The notes beneath the pieces were generated by a model. That model was given only the letters and a program-made list of their open reading frames with translations. It had not been told where the DNA came from and did no database searches. From Pseudoduganella dura (GTDB lineage Bacteria > Pseudomonadota > Gammaproteobacteria > Burkholderiales > Burkholderiaceae_D), in NCBI RefSeq assembly GCF_009727155.1, contig NZ_WNWM01000002.1:682001-746000 (forward strand): DNA of 64,000 nucleotides, in the 5' to 3' direction. Position numbers and translations under genes: made by a program. This document shows, in pieces, positions 8,496-19,800 of the stretch (the first letter of the stretch is position 1; the number at the start of each line of letters is the position of its first letter).

Positions 8496-10055
8496 ATGAC
8501 AACTGCGCGCGGCATGCGGATCGGACATAAGCTGGCACTGGGCTTCGGAACACTCGTTGCGCTGATGATCGTGCTGGCGACATTTTCCCTGTTGCGCCTC
8601 AACGCCCTGGAGCGGGCGGTCACCGCACAGAACCAGGTGATGGATCGCAAGCTTCGGCCGCTCTACGATGCGCGCGAAGCACTTGCGCAAACCGGCCTTG
8701 CGGCGCGCAACGCCTATATCTTCACGGCGCAGGCCGATGCCATGCGCGAGCTGGACATTCTCGATCGCGAAAAGAACCTGTATCTCGAAGCGTTGACGCT
8801 GATGACACCGTCATTCGGCAGCGACGAGCGCTTCGTCAAGGTGCGCGCCGGCCTGCTTGCCATGGCCGACGAACTCAAGCGGCCACGCCAGTACCGCGCC
8901 GGCGGACAGATGGCGGAATACGGCCAGTTCCTCGTGAACGAATGCAGTCCGCTACGCCGGCGCATCGTCGCCGACATCGATGTGCTCGTGAAAGCGGTGC
9001 AAGCGGAATCCGACAATGCCAGCGCCGCCGCGTCGAGCGTCTATCGCAGCGCATTCATCAACATCGTTCTGCAGGCGGCGTTCACCCTGGCCGTATGCGT
9101 GGCCATCGCGGTCTTCATCACGCGCAGCCTGCTGCGCCAGCTGGGCGGCGAACCCGGCTACGCCGTGGTCGTGGCCGGCCGCATTGCCAGCGGCCAGCTG
9201 GCGGTGGACGTAAAGACGCGCGGGCCGGACGGCAGCCTGCTGCATGCCATCAGGGCGATGCGTGACAGCCTTGCAGGCATTGTCAGCAAGGTGCGCGCGG
9301 GAACCGACCATATCGCCAGTGCTTCGGTCCAGATCGCCATCGGCAACAGCGAGTTGTCCGAACGCACCGAGCGTCAGTCCGCATCCTTGCGAAAGGTAGC
9401 GGCAGCCATGGACGATCTGACCGAAGCGGTGCGCCATAACGCGGACAACGCGCAGCGCGCCGATGCACTCGCCCTGGAGGCCACAGAGGTATCGGAACAG
9501 GGTGGCCAGGTGGTCGCGCGGGTGGTGCAGACGATGGATACGATCCGTGCATCCTCGGCCAAGATCACGGACATCATTGGCGTCATCGACGGCATCGCCT
9601 TCCAGACCAATATTCTGGCGCTGAACGCCGCGGTGGAAGCGGCGCGCGCGGGCGAACAGGGCCGCGGCTTCGCTGTCGTCGCATCGGAAGTGCGCACGCT
9701 GGCGCAGCGCAGCGCATCGGCGGCAAAAGAGATCAAGGCACTGATCGACACATCGTCGGGCACGGTCGAAGCCGGCGCCGCGCTGGTCGGGGAAGCAGGG
9801 CATACGATGCAGCAGGTAATCGCCAGCGTCAATCGCGTCCAGCAGATCATGACGGAAATCAGTACGGCCAGTGGCGCGCAGCGCGCCGGTATCGAGGAAG
9901 TGAACCGGTCCATCGTCGACATCGACAACACCACGCAGCAAAACACCGCCCTGGTCGAGGAAGCAGCCGCCGCTGCCCAGGCACTGCAGGACGAGGCTGC
10001 GGCCCTTGCCGCCGTGGTCAGCATCTTCGGGCTGGCTTCGACTGACCGGCGGTAA
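8496..10055 (+). CDS. Methyl-accepting chemotaxis protein
   Basis: 519 aa. TM1 at about residues 13-35, a periplasmic four-helix-bundle sensor to about 185, TM2 at about 187-212, a HAMP-type segment beginning [11 protein letters not shown], then a long coiled-coil signalling domain. The hairpin tip ([39 protein letters not shown]) is the invariant CheA/CheW contact region. There is no C-terminal NWETF-like pentapeptide, so adaptation enzymes are not tethered there. The ligand is unknown; its place beside polysaccharide hydrolases suggests a sugar or plant-derived attractant, which is inference only. Confidence 0.93.
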   Translation: MTTARGMRIGHKLALGFGTLVALMIVLATFSLLRLNALERAVTAQNQVMDRKLRPLYDAREALAQTGLAARNAYIFTAQADAMRELDILDREKNLYLEALTLMTPSFGSDERFVKVRAGLLAMADELKRPRQYRAGGQMAEYGQFLVNECSPLRRRIVADIDVLVKAVQAESDNASAAASSVYRSAFINIVLQAAFTLAVCVAIAVFITRSLLRQLGGEPGYAVVVAGRIASGQLAVDVKTRGPDGSLLHAIRAMRDSLAGIVSKVRAGTDHIASASVQIAIGNSELSERTERQSASLRKVAAAMDDLTEAVRHNADNAQRADALALEATEVSEQGGQVVARVVQTMDTIRASSAKITDIIGVIDGIAFQTNILALNAAVEAARAGEQGRGFAVVASEVRTLAQRSASAAKEIKALIDTSSGTVEAGAALVGEAGHTMQQVIASVNRVQQIMTEISTASGAQRAGIEEVNRSIVDIDNTTQQNTALVEEAAAAAQALQDEAAALAAVVSIFGLASTDRR

Positions 10056-10628
10056 CGGCCCGCCACGCGCAAAATCGGCAAGGCAAGTCCTGCTCCACCC
10101 GGATCGCGTTGCGTGCCGGGCGGAAGATCACCAACGGACAGCCGGCATCACGTGCGCGGCCGCACGAGATGCCGGGCTTTCAGTGAGCAGGCATGGTATC
10201 CGGAAGACCACGTGTCCAGCCTCCGTGAAAGGATCGACTCGGACTTCAATTATTCAGCGGCATGCATCGACCGCGGCGCCTGGCGTTTTTCTACACATGC
10301 TGAACGACACCCGCCAGTGGCTGGCGGGACTTGCGCGGCCAGTGAGTCACATGAATCACTGCATCTTCATGCAGCGGCGGCCGGGACTGTCGCTTGAAAC
10401 GCTGCGCATCAATGCATTGCCGATGCCGGCGCCGATTGCCCTGTTTGTCGTATCGGCGGTCATGTCTACAGCCATACCACTAAACCCTGCTAAATACCGC
10501 GTCACATCTGCCCCGACATTGCCACGTATCACGCTTCCTCGTACATTGGGTCGTGCCGCATTTTCCAACACCATGCAAAGCGTTCTGGCAACCGTCCGGG
10601 CACTGTCCCCGGAGTACTGGGGTGATAC
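10056..10628. other. Intergenic region upstream of the GH26 gene
   Basis: About 570 bp between the chemoreceptor and the GH26 gene. Open frames here show no domain or signal peptide. Presumably holds the GH26 promoter; no operator or terminator was recognised. Confidence 0.4.
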
Positions 10629-11921
10629 ATGATATTTCGTACCGCACTGCGCACCCGATGCTTCGCATTGGCAGTATTGGCGATATCGTCGCCGACGGCA
10701 TCTGCCGGCACTCCGCCAGGCGCCGGCGCCATGCCACAGTCCTGCACCGTAAATGGCAAGGCGTGGCCAATATGCGCCCATGCCGATAGCTGGGGTTTCG
10801 AGCAGGGTCGATACTGCATCGCGCGCAGTTTCTGCCCGGCCAGCCGGAGCGGCCTGCCCACCGGCGCCGGACGTGCCGCGCCGGTCGATGCGCAGGCCGA
10901 CCGCGCCACCCGCGCCACTTTCAGCTACCTGCGCAGCATCTGGGGCATTGCCATCCTCGCCGGACAATCCGACCTGACGTGGAAGGACGCGATCGACATG
11001 ACGGAACGGGTGCATGCCGATACAGGCAAGTATCCGGCACTGATGGGCTACGATTTCATGAACTACGGGATGACCGGCAACGATGCCGACGGTTTGCGCC
11101 AGACCGACGAGGCGATCGCCTGGGCCAGGCGGGGCGGCCTGGTCGAATTCAGCTGGCACTGGCGCGATCCTGCTCTGCTCCGCACGCCACTGGTCAACAA
11201 GGCGAACTTCTACGCGCGCGAGGCCGACGCGCGCAAAAACACCCCTTTCACGATCCCAGTCTCCCAAGGGACGCTCGATAGAACGAGCCCGGCATTCCGG
11301 CAGCTCGACGACGGAATCGACCTGGTCGCGGGGGAGCTGAAAAAACTTGCCGCCGCTGGGGTGACCGTCCTGTGGCGACCATTGCACGAAGCATCCGGTA
11401 ACCATGGCGACGGCTGGTTCTGGTGGGGCCGCACCCGCGCCGACGGCGTGCCCCAGGCGTACGCGAACATCATGCTGTGGCGCCACATGTTCGACCGGCT
11501 GGTCAACATGCATGGCATCCACAACCTGATCTGGGTGTGGAACGGGCAGGATCCAGCCTGGTATCCTGGCGACGACGTCGTCGACATCATCAGCTACGAC
11601 ATCTACGACACCAGCGACGACAAGACGTACGGATCGCAGGTGAAGACGTACCTGAAAGCGCGTGTGACCACGGCCGATCACAAGCCCGTAGCGCTCAGCG
11701 AAAACAGCTACATTCCCGATCCCGACAGGATCGCGGCCGACGGCGCATGGTGGCTGTGGTTCATGACATGGAACGACCGCGACACGCCCGCCGGTGTCAC
11801 CGCCCCGGAAAATTTCTGGACCGGCGAGTACTACAACACAGCTGCGCACAAGCGAAAGGTCTACCACCATCCTCGGGTAATCACGCTGGATCGCGTGCCG
11901 CGACTGAACGCGCCCCGTTGA
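10629..11921 (+). CDS. Secreted GH26 family glycoside hydrolase (beta-mannanase-like)
   Basis: 430 aa with a signal peptide of about 26 residues (LAVLAISSPTASAG). GH26 hallmarks are visible: WRPLHEASG near residue 256, whose Glu is the acid/base, followed by WFWWG; and the nucleophile in ALSENSYIPD near residue 357. DVVDIISYDIYD and ENFWTGEYYNT are also family-typical. GH26 members are mostly endo-beta-1,4-mannanases, and some act on mixed-linkage glucan or xylan, so the exact substrate is inferred. First of a run of polysaccharide hydrolases (GH26, GH105, GH115, GH106). Confidence 0.87.
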   Translation: MIFRTALRTRCFALAVLAISSPTASAGTPPGAGAMPQSCTVNGKAWPICAHADSWGFEQGRYCIARSFCPASRSGLPTGAGRAAPVDAQADRATRATFSYLRSIWGIAILAGQSDLTWKDAIDMTERVHADTGKYPALMGYDFMNYGMTGNDADGLRQTDEAIAWARRGGLVEFSWHWRDPALLRTPLVNKANFYAREADARKNTPFTIPVSQGTLDRTSPAFRQLDDGIDLVAGELKKLAAAGVTVLWRPLHEASGNHGDGWFWWGRTRADGVPQAYANIMLWRHMFDRLVNMHGIHNLIWVWNGQDPAWYPGDDVVDIISYDIYDTSDDKTYGSQVKTYLKARVTTADHKPVALSENSYIPDPDRIAADGAWWLWFMTWNDRDTPAGVTAPENFWTGEYYNTAAHKRKVYHHPRVITLDRVPRLNAPR

Positions 11922-12225
11922 GCGGGGCCGTCCCCCGACACGGTGAGCGTCGCGCCAGCGCATGCTTGAATGGATCGCGAATGATTGCGAACAGGCCCGT
12001 TTCGAAGGCGCTGGCACGGCTGGGGCAAGATCAGGTCACGCCCGTTAAACAGTCAGAATCTTGAGTAAGATTATCGAGGATGAGCAGCATAATCCTTTTA
12101 ATGCAACACTCTTCACATTGGCAAACACGGCGACCACAGGGCACTTCATCGCGGAACAGAAGCGATGCCTTGTCGATGGTTCCCATCCCACACCGCATCA
12201 AAAATCGAATCCGACCAGACCACAT

Positions 12226-13356
12226 ATGAACCGCAGTTCAGCGATCCTCGTTGCGGCCGTTTTTTCCCTCAGCGCATGCGGCCCTGTCAAGACCTCACCG
12301 ACGCAACCTGCGCACGGGCAGTTCACCCCTTCCGCAATCACGGAAACCATGCGCAAGGTCGCCGATTGGCAGATTGGCAGCTGGTCGACCAATGGCTTCG
12401 CGAAACCGAAGTACAACTGGACCTACTGCGCAGCCTATACGGGCATCTTCCAGGCCGGCCTGGCGACGGGAGACGGCAAGTACCACGACTTCCTGCGCAA
12501 GGTTGGCGCCGATCTGCAATGGCGCACCGGCAAACGTCGCTACTTTGCGGACGACTACTGCGTCGGCCAGGTGTTCTCGCAGCTCTACGCGCAGGACCGC
12601 CAGCCTGAGATGATCGCACCCTGGCGCACACTCGCCGATGAAATCGTCGGCAAGCCAAACAACGAGTCGCTGTCGCTGGCCACGCACGACATCATTGAGC
12701 GCGAATGGGCCTGGTGCGATGCGCTGTTCATGGGGCCTACCTCGCTCGCTTACCTGAGTACGGTTACCGGCGATCGAAAATACCTCGACACGGCGCTCAA
12801 GCTATGGTGGAAGACCAGCGATTTCCTGTACAGCCCCGAGGAACGACTGTACTTTCGCGACGAAAGCTACTTTGACAAACGAGAGAAAAACGGCAAGAAG
12901 GTATTCTGGTCGCGCGGGAATGGCTGGGTCATGGCCGGCATGGTACGGGTACTGTCCAATATGCCCCCCGATCATCCCGACCGTGCACGGCTCCTGGCGC
13001 AATACCGCGCCATGGCGGCGCGTATTGCCGGCCTGCAGACGGCGGACGGCACATGGCACGCTTCGCTGCTCGATCCGGGCAGCTTCCCGACCAGGGAAAC
13101 CAGCGGCACGGCGTTCTACACCTATGCAATCCTGTGGGGATTGAACAGCGGCATGCTGGACCGCGCCACATACTGGCCTGTCGTCGAGAGAGCCTGGCCA
13201 GCGCTGGCAAGCGCAGTGCAGCCGGACGGCAAGCTGGGCTACGTGCAGCCAGTGGGCGCCGCACCGGACAAGGTCGATGCGAACAGCACGGAAACCTATG
13301 GGCCAGGTGCATTCCTGCTGGCGGGCTCCGAGCTGCTCGAATACATCAAACGGTAA
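12226..13356 (+). CDS. GH105 unsaturated rhamnogalacturonyl/glucuronyl hydrolase, lipoprotein
   Basis: 376 aa from the ATG at 12226, which places a lipoprotein signal right at the N-terminus (MNRSSAILVAAVFSLSAC, lipobox LSAC); the longer frame from 12061 would bury it. GH105 features: RRYFADDYCVGQVFSQLY, EREWAWCDALFMGPTSLAYL containing the catalytic Asp region, FWSRGNGWVMAGMVRVL and GTAFYTYAILWGLNSG. These enzymes remove the 4,5-unsaturated uronic acid left by polysaccharide lyases, matching the pectate-lyase-like protein nearby. A near-identical but frameshifted copy lies at 33244-34375. Confidence 0.9.
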   Translation: MNRSSAILVAAVFSLSACGPVKTSPTQPAHGQFTPSAITETMRKVADWQIGSWSTNGFAKPKYNWTYCAAYTGIFQAGLATGDGKYHDFLRKVGADLQWRTGKRRYFADDYCVGQVFSQLYAQDRQPEMIAPWRTLADEIVGKPNNESLSLATHDIIEREWAWCDALFMGPTSLAYLSTVTGDRKYLDTALKLWWKTSDFLYSPEERLYFRDESYFDKREKNGKKVFWSRGNGWVMAGMVRVLSNMPPDHPDRARLLAQYRAMAARIAGLQTADGTWHASLLDPGSFPTRETSGTAFYTYAILWGLNSGMLDRATYWPVVERAWPALASAVQPDGKLGYVQPVGAAPDKVDANSTETYGPGAFLLAGSELLEYIKR

Positions 13357-13604
13357 AAGTCGGTGCCGCCGACAACACCGTTGCGGCAAGTCGCACGCGG
13401 CACGCGAACGTGGCAGTGGTCGTCTCATCGACGTCCACTGCCCTGGCGTCCGCGATCGGTATTGCCTTTCTCGACCCATATCCGGGATTGCGCCTCACCT
13501 GCGCCCACTGACGGCCACGCACTGGCGTTCCGCTTGACCGGGAAGTGAGTTTCAGGTCGCCCCCTTCGTCCCCGCATTTGACACCGCTACCACGACAGGC
13601 TACC

Positions 13605-13646
13605 TTGTTTGCGCTAACAAAAAATGTTTGCCAATGGTAGCGAACA
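13605..13646 (+). promoter_or_regulatory. LacI-type (XylR-like) operator candidates upstream of GH115
   Basis: TTGTTTGCGCTAACAA (13605-13620) is a near-perfect palindrome with a central GCGC, the form bound by LacI-family regulators. A related half-site TGGTAGCGAACA follows at 13635-13646, and CGCTACCA lies at 13585-13592. The boxes lie 20-80 bp before the GH115 start. They resemble the TGGTAGCGCTAACA motif known for xylose/xylan repressors, which suits a xylan alpha-glucuronidase. No LacI gene is in this window. Confidence 0.6.
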
Positions 13647-13666
13647 TCAAGCGTTGAGGAGACTCC

Positions 13667-16639
13667 GTGATCACATGGCCAAGCCCGAAAATTAAAACTG
13701 TTGCGACCGCTTCCGAGGCGAAACGACCGCGGATCTTCAACCTTTCGCGGCTCATCCAGTGGCTTGCGGCGATCGCATGCCTCCTGACTGCGGCATCGGC
13801 CCATGCGCTGGGCACCGGGCGGTTCGTCCAACTGGAAGGGAGCGATGGCGTTGTCGTTGCGGCGGCTGGCCGCGCGGCGCCATTGCTGGTTTCGCCCGGC
13901 GATTTCCCCGGCGTGCTGCGAGCGGCACGCGATTTGCAGCGCGATATCGGCAAGGTCAGCGGCGCCACGCCGGCATGGCGCACGGATGCCGTCTCCATGG
14001 CCGGCGACGTCATCATCGCCGGCACCCTGGGCCGGCACCCGGTAATCGACCGCCTGGCCAAGGAAGGAAAAATCGATACGGCAAACCTCGCAGGGCAATG
14101 GGAAGGCTTCCTGATCCAGGCTGTGCCGGATCCGATGCCTGGTGTGAAGCGCGCGCTGGTCATCGCGGGCAGCGACAAACGCGGCACGATCTATGGGCTG
14201 TACACGCTGTCCGAGCAGATCGGCGTCTCGCCATGGCACTGGTGGGCCGACGTGCCGATTCCCCGCCACCGTTCGCTGACAGTTCCCCTCGCCACGCGCG
14301 TGACGGAAAAACCCGTCGTGCAGTACCGCGGCATTTTCCTGAACGACGAGGCACCCGCGCTTACCAACTGGGCGAAGGAACGCTTCGGCGGCTTCAACCG
14401 GCAGTTCTACGAGAAACTGTTCGAGCTGATGCTGCGCATGCGGGCGAATTACCTCTGGCCCGCGATGTGGTATTCATCGTTCAATGACGACGACAAGGGC
14501 AACGGCGAACTGGCGGACATGATGGGCATCGTCATGGGCACGTCGCACCACGAGCCGATGATGCGCGCACAGCAGGAGTGGCACCGTTATGGCAAAGGCC
14601 CCTGGGACTACCAGCGCAATGGCGATACGCTGCGCGAATTCTGGGCCGGCGGCCTGCGCAATACGCGCAACTACGAAAGCGTCATTACGATGGCCATGCG
14701 CGGCGACGGCGACGAACCGATGTCCGAAAGCGCGAACGTGGGACTGCTCGAACGCATCGTCTCGGACCAGCGCGACCTGATCCGGAAAGAATGGCAGCGC
14801 GAGCCGGAAACGGTACCCCAACTGTGGGCGCTGTACAAGGAAGTACAGGACTATTACGAGAAAGGCATGCGCGTCCCCGACGACATGCTGCTGCTCTGGT
14901 GCGACGACAACTGGGGCAATATCCGCCGGCTGCCGACGGCCGAGGAGCGCAAGCGCCGCGGCGGCGCCGGCGTCTACTATCACTTCGACTACGTCGGCGT
15001 GCCCCGTTCCTACAAGTGGCTGAACGTGACGCAAATCGGCAAGGTGTGGGAGCAGATGAACCTGGCCAACGAATATGGCGCCAACCGGATGTGGATCGTC
15101 AACGTGGGCGACCTGAAGCCGATGGAAGTGCCGACCGAGTTCTTCCTTGCCTACGCATGGGATCCGGCGTCCTGGCCTGCCGAACGCCTTCCCGACTACC
15201 TCCGACAGTGGGCCGCCCGCGAATTCGGCGAACGCCACGCACACGAAATAGCCGCCATCGTCGACAAATACACCCGCTACAACGCCCGCCGCCGGCCTGA
15301 ACAGCTGGCGCCGGATACCTACAGCCTGGTCAACTACGACGAGGCCGAACGCGTGGTTGCCGACTACACCGCGCTGGCAGACGAAGCGCAGCGCATCGGA
15401 ATGACACTGCCCAAGGCCATGCGCGACGCCTATTTCCAGCTCGTCGAGTATCCGGTGCGGGCCTCGGCCAATGCCGTGGACCTGTACGTATCCGCCGGCC
15501 GCAACCAGCTCTACGCGCGCCAGGGACGGGTCAGCACGAACGACATGGCGGCGCGGGTACGCCGGCTGTTCGGGCACGATGCCGAACTGGCACGCCAGTA
15601 CCATGGCATCAGCAACGGCAAGTGGAATCATATGATGTCGCAGACGCGTTTCGGCTACACGAACTGGGACCAGCCCTACCGCGACGTGATGCCGGCGGTG
15701 TCCGAGCTGCGCATTCCCGGGCCGGGCCAGCTGGCCGCGCCAAACGGCATCCACCCCTCAGACCGGATGGGTGTCGCGGTCGACGGCAACCCGGTCGCAT
15801 GGCCCGTCTTCCCGATCCGCCAGCTGATCCTGCCGGCGCTAGACCGGTACGAACGCAAGCCCCGCCACATCGACCTGTTCAACCGGAGCAGCGCGCCGTT
15901 CGACTACACGATCACCGCCAGCCAGCCGTGGCTGAAGATCAGTCACTCGGCCGGCCGGGTGGCCAGGGACCGGCGCGTTGCCATCGATGTGGACTGGAAC
16001 GCGGTGCCGGTCGGCATAACGGAGACCGAGCTTACGGTACACGGCCCGGACAAGGCCAAAGTCGTCGTCAAGGTGCCGGTGCATGCGCGTACGGATACCG
16101 TGGAGGGGCACGTCGAAACCGGCGGCGTGATCGCCATCGAGGCCGAGCACTATACCCGCGCCCTGGCACCGGCCGGCAGACGGTGGCAGACGATCCCCGG
16201 CTACGGCCGGACGCTGTCCGGCGTCACGACGATGCCCGGCGCGGCACCGGCCCTCACTGTGCAGGATGGCATGCGGCTCGAGTACGACGTGCACCTGTTC
16301 AGCGCAGGCGAGGTGAAACTGCATGCGGTCCTGTCGCCGACGCTGAAGTTCCAGCCCGGTAGCGGGTTCCGTTACGCGGTGTCGATCGACGACGGTCCGC
16401 CACAGGAAGTGAACGTGCATGCCGACGGGTCGGAAGACTACTGGCGCCGCATCGTTTCGGACGGCGTGGCGAAGTTCGTCACGACGCACAGGATCGACCA
16501 GCCCGGCAAGCACACGCTGAAGTTCTGGGCGCTCGATCCCGGCCTGGTATTGCAGCGGCTCGTCGTCGACGCAGGAGGAATGCAGCCGAGTTACCTGGGG
16601 CCGCCGGAAAGTCCGCGGATCGTTCGCCGCCCGGAATGA
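13667..16639 (+). CDS. GH115 xylan alpha-glucuronidase
   Basis: 990 aa, GTG start at 13667 with AGGAG 5 nt upstream. An N-terminal extension precedes a hydrophobic signal (about residues 27-48, ending SAHALG). GH115 landmarks in order: an N-terminal domain (VIIAGTLGRHPVIDRLAKEGKID, GSDKRGTIYGLYTLSEQIGVSPWHWWADV), a barrel (RANYLWPAMWYSSF, ADMMGIVMGTSHHEPMMRAQQEW), MWIVNVGDLKPMEVPTEFFL, and a C-terminal beta-sandwich (about 820-985, starting IAIEAEHYTRA). The family removes (4-O-methyl)glucuronic acid from internal xylan residues. Length is normal. Probably controlled by the LacI-like boxes upstream. Confidence 0.92.
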   Translation: MITWPSPKIKTVATASEAKRPRIFNLSRLIQWLAAIACLLTAASAHALGTGRFVQLEGSDGVVVAAAGRAAPLLVSPGDFPGVLRAARDLQRDIGKVSGATPAWRTDAVSMAGDVIIAGTLGRHPVIDRLAKEGKIDTANLAGQWEGFLIQAVPDPMPGVKRALVIAGSDKRGTIYGLYTLSEQIGVSPWHWWADVPIPRHRSLTVPLATRVTEKPVVQYRGIFLNDEAPALTNWAKERFGGFNRQFYEKLFELMLRMRANYLWPAMWYSSFNDDDKGNGELADMMGIVMGTSHHEPMMRAQQEWHRYGKGPWDYQRNGDTLREFWAGGLRNTRNYESVITMAMRGDGDEPMSESANVGLLERIVSDQRDLIRKEWQREPETVPQLWALYKEVQDYYEKGMRVPDDMLLLWCDDNWGNIRRLPTAEERKRRGGAGVYYHFDYVGVPRSYKWLNVTQIGKVWEQMNLANEYGANRMWIVNVGDLKPMEVPTEFFLAYAWDPASWPAERLPDYLRQWAAREFGERHAHEIAAIVDKYTRYNARRRPEQLAPDTYSLVNYDEAERVVADYTALADEAQRIGMTLPKAMRDAYFQLVEYPVRASANAVDLYVSAGRNQLYARQGRVSTNDMAARVRRLFGHDAELARQYHGISNGKWNHMMSQTRFGYTNWDQPYRDVMPAVSELRIPGPGQLAAPNGIHPSDRMGVAVDGNPVAWPVFPIRQLILPALDRYERKPRHIDLFNRSSAPFDYTITASQPWLKISHSAGRVARDRRVAIDVDWNAVPVGITETELTVHGPDKAKVVVKVPVHARTDTVEGHVETGGVIAIEAEHYTRALAPAGRRWQTIPGYGRTLSGVTTMPGAAPALTVQDGMRLEYDVHLFSAGEVKLHAVLSPTLKFQPGSGFRYAVSIDDGPPQEVNVHADGSEDYWRRIVSDGVAKFVTTHRIDQPGKHTLKFWALDPGLVLQRLVVDAGGMQPSYLGPPESPRIVRRPE

Positions 16640-16820
16640 TGTCGGCACTGGTGACGCCCGGCGCTGCGGAGTGGCTATCGCGCCCAGCCCTGGTCCTGAT
16701 GAAGAATACCCATCAATGAATCTCGTGAAGATCGGACCGGACGTCCCGCGTCACGTGGCGGCATCCACCAGGCCTGCTTCGCCCGTCGTCGTGCCCGGCC
16801 GCCCCCATGCGCTGGCGAAG

Positions 16821-19800
16821 TCATGGCGTTGCCCGCCGCAGCGTGACCGGCCCGAGCAATCCGGAGGGCAGCAGCGTATCCCCGGCACTGTACGGATTGA
16901 ACGTTGCCCATGACACGCGTTCCTCCGGCGCGAGCCCGGCATCGGCGATCAGCCGATTCGCCCACAGGTTCGTGACGCGGATTTCCAGCCGATTGGTGCC
17001 GCGCTGCAGATGGCGGGCAACGTCGCAGGCGTAGGGAGGACGCCACAGCGTGGCGGCAAGCGTGCCGTTGACGAGCACCGTTGCCGCCACTTCGACCTGG
17101 CCCAGGTCGAGCCATACCGGGCCCTCCGGCAACCGCGGCAGCGTGATCTGCTTGTGGTAGCTTGCCGTGCCCGAATAATGCCGTGCACCATGCGATGCCA
17201 GCGCGGTCCAGGAGACAAGGGCAGGCAGGAGCAGTCGTGCGGGGCCGCCCCATGCCGGGTCGAAGCGCAGTTGCCACGGCCCGGCAAGCGTGCGCCATAT
17301 GCCGAGGTCGCTGACCAGGGGCATTGGCCCGCCCGCCGCGGTGGGACTCGCGCCGAAGACGACGAATGCGGAACCATGCCGCTCCAGCCGCAGGGCTACC
17401 AGCGTGCCGGGTCCTGCAGGCCGTGCGTCCGGCAGCGTCCACCGGCGTCCCGTGTCGGGATCCCAGACCTGTGCCACCGATCCGCCATGCCGGAACAGCG
17501 CGTCGAAGGCGAGCGGCCGGTCGAGGTGGTTGGCGACGAAGTAGATATGCATGTCGCCCGCATGGCGGTGAATGTGCAGCACATCGCGCCGCTCCAGGCC
17601 GACGGCTTCGAAATCCTTGCCGATGCCGAATGCCGCCAGGATGGCGTCCGGTTGATCGCCCCATGCCACCACGCCCGCGCCCACGCTGCGCATACCGTGC
17701 CTGGACTGTGGGCCGGGTCCCCACAGTTCATCGGCGATCGCGGCCAGATCGGCCTGCAACGGGTGCTCCGCGAAACCGGGCGTTCGCCGCCACCGGACCG
17801 GTGCAATGATGCGGACGCCCTGCCGCACCAGGCCCAGCACGTGCCGCGCCACGGCCAGCGTTACCGCATCGCCACCAGCGAGCACCAGGACCGGATAGCG
17901 CATTCCACCCGGCGTGGCCAGTTCGCCACGGTCGGCGCGGGCGCGCAGCAACTCCTCGTCGCCGCACACGTCATAGTCGTAGCCGGACGGCGGAGCCGGC
18001 CGCATGCGCGCGGTGGCGATCTTCAGTGGCGTATCGCTGCCCAGGTGGTACAGCAGGTCGACGACGGGACGGCCCTGGCGCAGCATGAACGACGCGCGGC
18101 CCAGCATGTGCCAGAATCCCGCGCCCTGTTCCCACCAGGTGTTGTGGCGCTGGTACGGCAGGAAGAACTTGTCTTCCGTAACACCCGGCTTGCGGCGGTC
18201 GTCGTAGGGCTGGTGATTCCCTGCCAGGACCACGATGCGGTTCACGCCGTTGACGAAGGCCGCATCGGCGAAGGGCTTCAGCATCGCGGGATGGACGTGC
18301 GCCGGGCTGCCCGTGAAAGCTTCGGCGGCGACGATGTTCCTGCCATACAGGTGCGCTGCGCTGGCCGCCTCGCGGCAATCCATCGTGCCTTCGGGCTGGC
18401 CTTCGCCGCCGAACCGGTTGACCCAGAACTCGCCCATCGGCACGTCGACCCGCCCCTTGGCCTGGATGTTATCGCTTGGCATGCAGGTGGCGATGCCGGG
18501 CGCCTGCGCCGTCACCGCCATGCCGTTGGCATTGGCAAGCGCCGTGAAGGCGCCGAAATGTTCGTCGCTCAGCAGGTCGGCGATCGTACGCCGGATGTCG
18601 AACAATACCCGGTCGCTCAGGTCGGCGCTGCCGATCGGAATGCCGGCCATCAGCGGCAGCCAGCACCGCAGGTCGTAGCCTCGCCGCTTCGCGAACTGGG
18701 CGAGGAAATCCGGCGTCCAGTTCTGCGAGCCGTATTCCGCGCTGTCGATGCCGATGCCCTCGACGCGTGCCCCCGGGACCTGGCGAACTGCGGCCAGGAT
18801 CGGTGCCACATAATGATCGAACTGCACCCGTGCCGCCTGCGCGCTCAATTTGTCGCATTCGAGTCCCGCCGGGCCGGGCGCGGCGTGCTTGACGCGCACG
18901 CCCGTGGGTGTGTGCCCCAGCCGCAGGATGATCCACCGGCCGGGCGGCGGCGTCCACGCCAGCGAGCGATCGGTGCCAAGCCGCCCCGTCAGGTCGACAA
19001 TCGCGCCTGGGTCCACGACCTCGCCCGGGCCATAGGGCGGCGTGCGATCGGGATCGGCAAAATCGGCGAAGTTGCCCGACTTGCTTTCCCAGCGGTCGAT
19101 CCGCGCCGATCCGCGCAAGGTCACGCTGCCAATCAACAGGTCGCCGTCGCTGCCGGCGAGCGCACGCGGCCACCCGTGGAGCGTCAGGCGGAAATACCGC
19201 GCAGTTACGGCCGCGAACGACACGGTGAGCGTGTCCCAGCGGTCGTGCTGGTATCCCATGGCCCGCAGTTCGACCACGTCGCGCCAGTCGGCACCGTCGT
19301 CGCTGGCCTGCAGAGTGCCGAGGGACGGGAGCGGGCGCATGCCTTGCCCCAGCGCGTCCGGCCCCCATCGGCCCGGCACCTGCGTCGCGATCACCGGGGC
19401 CTTCAGCACCTTGCGCTGTGCATAGCTCAGGCTGCGCACCGTGACCTGTGTGCCATAGTCGAGCTCGACGAGCACGGGGGCGTTGTCCGGCTGCGGCGCG
19501 ATGCGCACCTTGCGACGGCCCGCATCCTGCGCGAACAGCAGGTCGAGGTCGATGCCGGGGCTGTTGGACGTGCGGATGGGAATCGGCAACGGGTCGGTTC
19601 CGGCCGGGGCCGGGTAAGCCAGGCAGGCCACATCACGGTAGTAATCGAGCACCGTCTCCGGCTGCGCCAGCCGGTGCGACGTGCCGCTCGTCACCAACGT
19701 TTCGGAGAACACCAGCCGCTGCATGCCGAGATCGGGCGTGATCCACGGACCGCCGGCGACGTAGCCATTGCCGACATTGATTTCCAGCGCGAGTCCGAGG

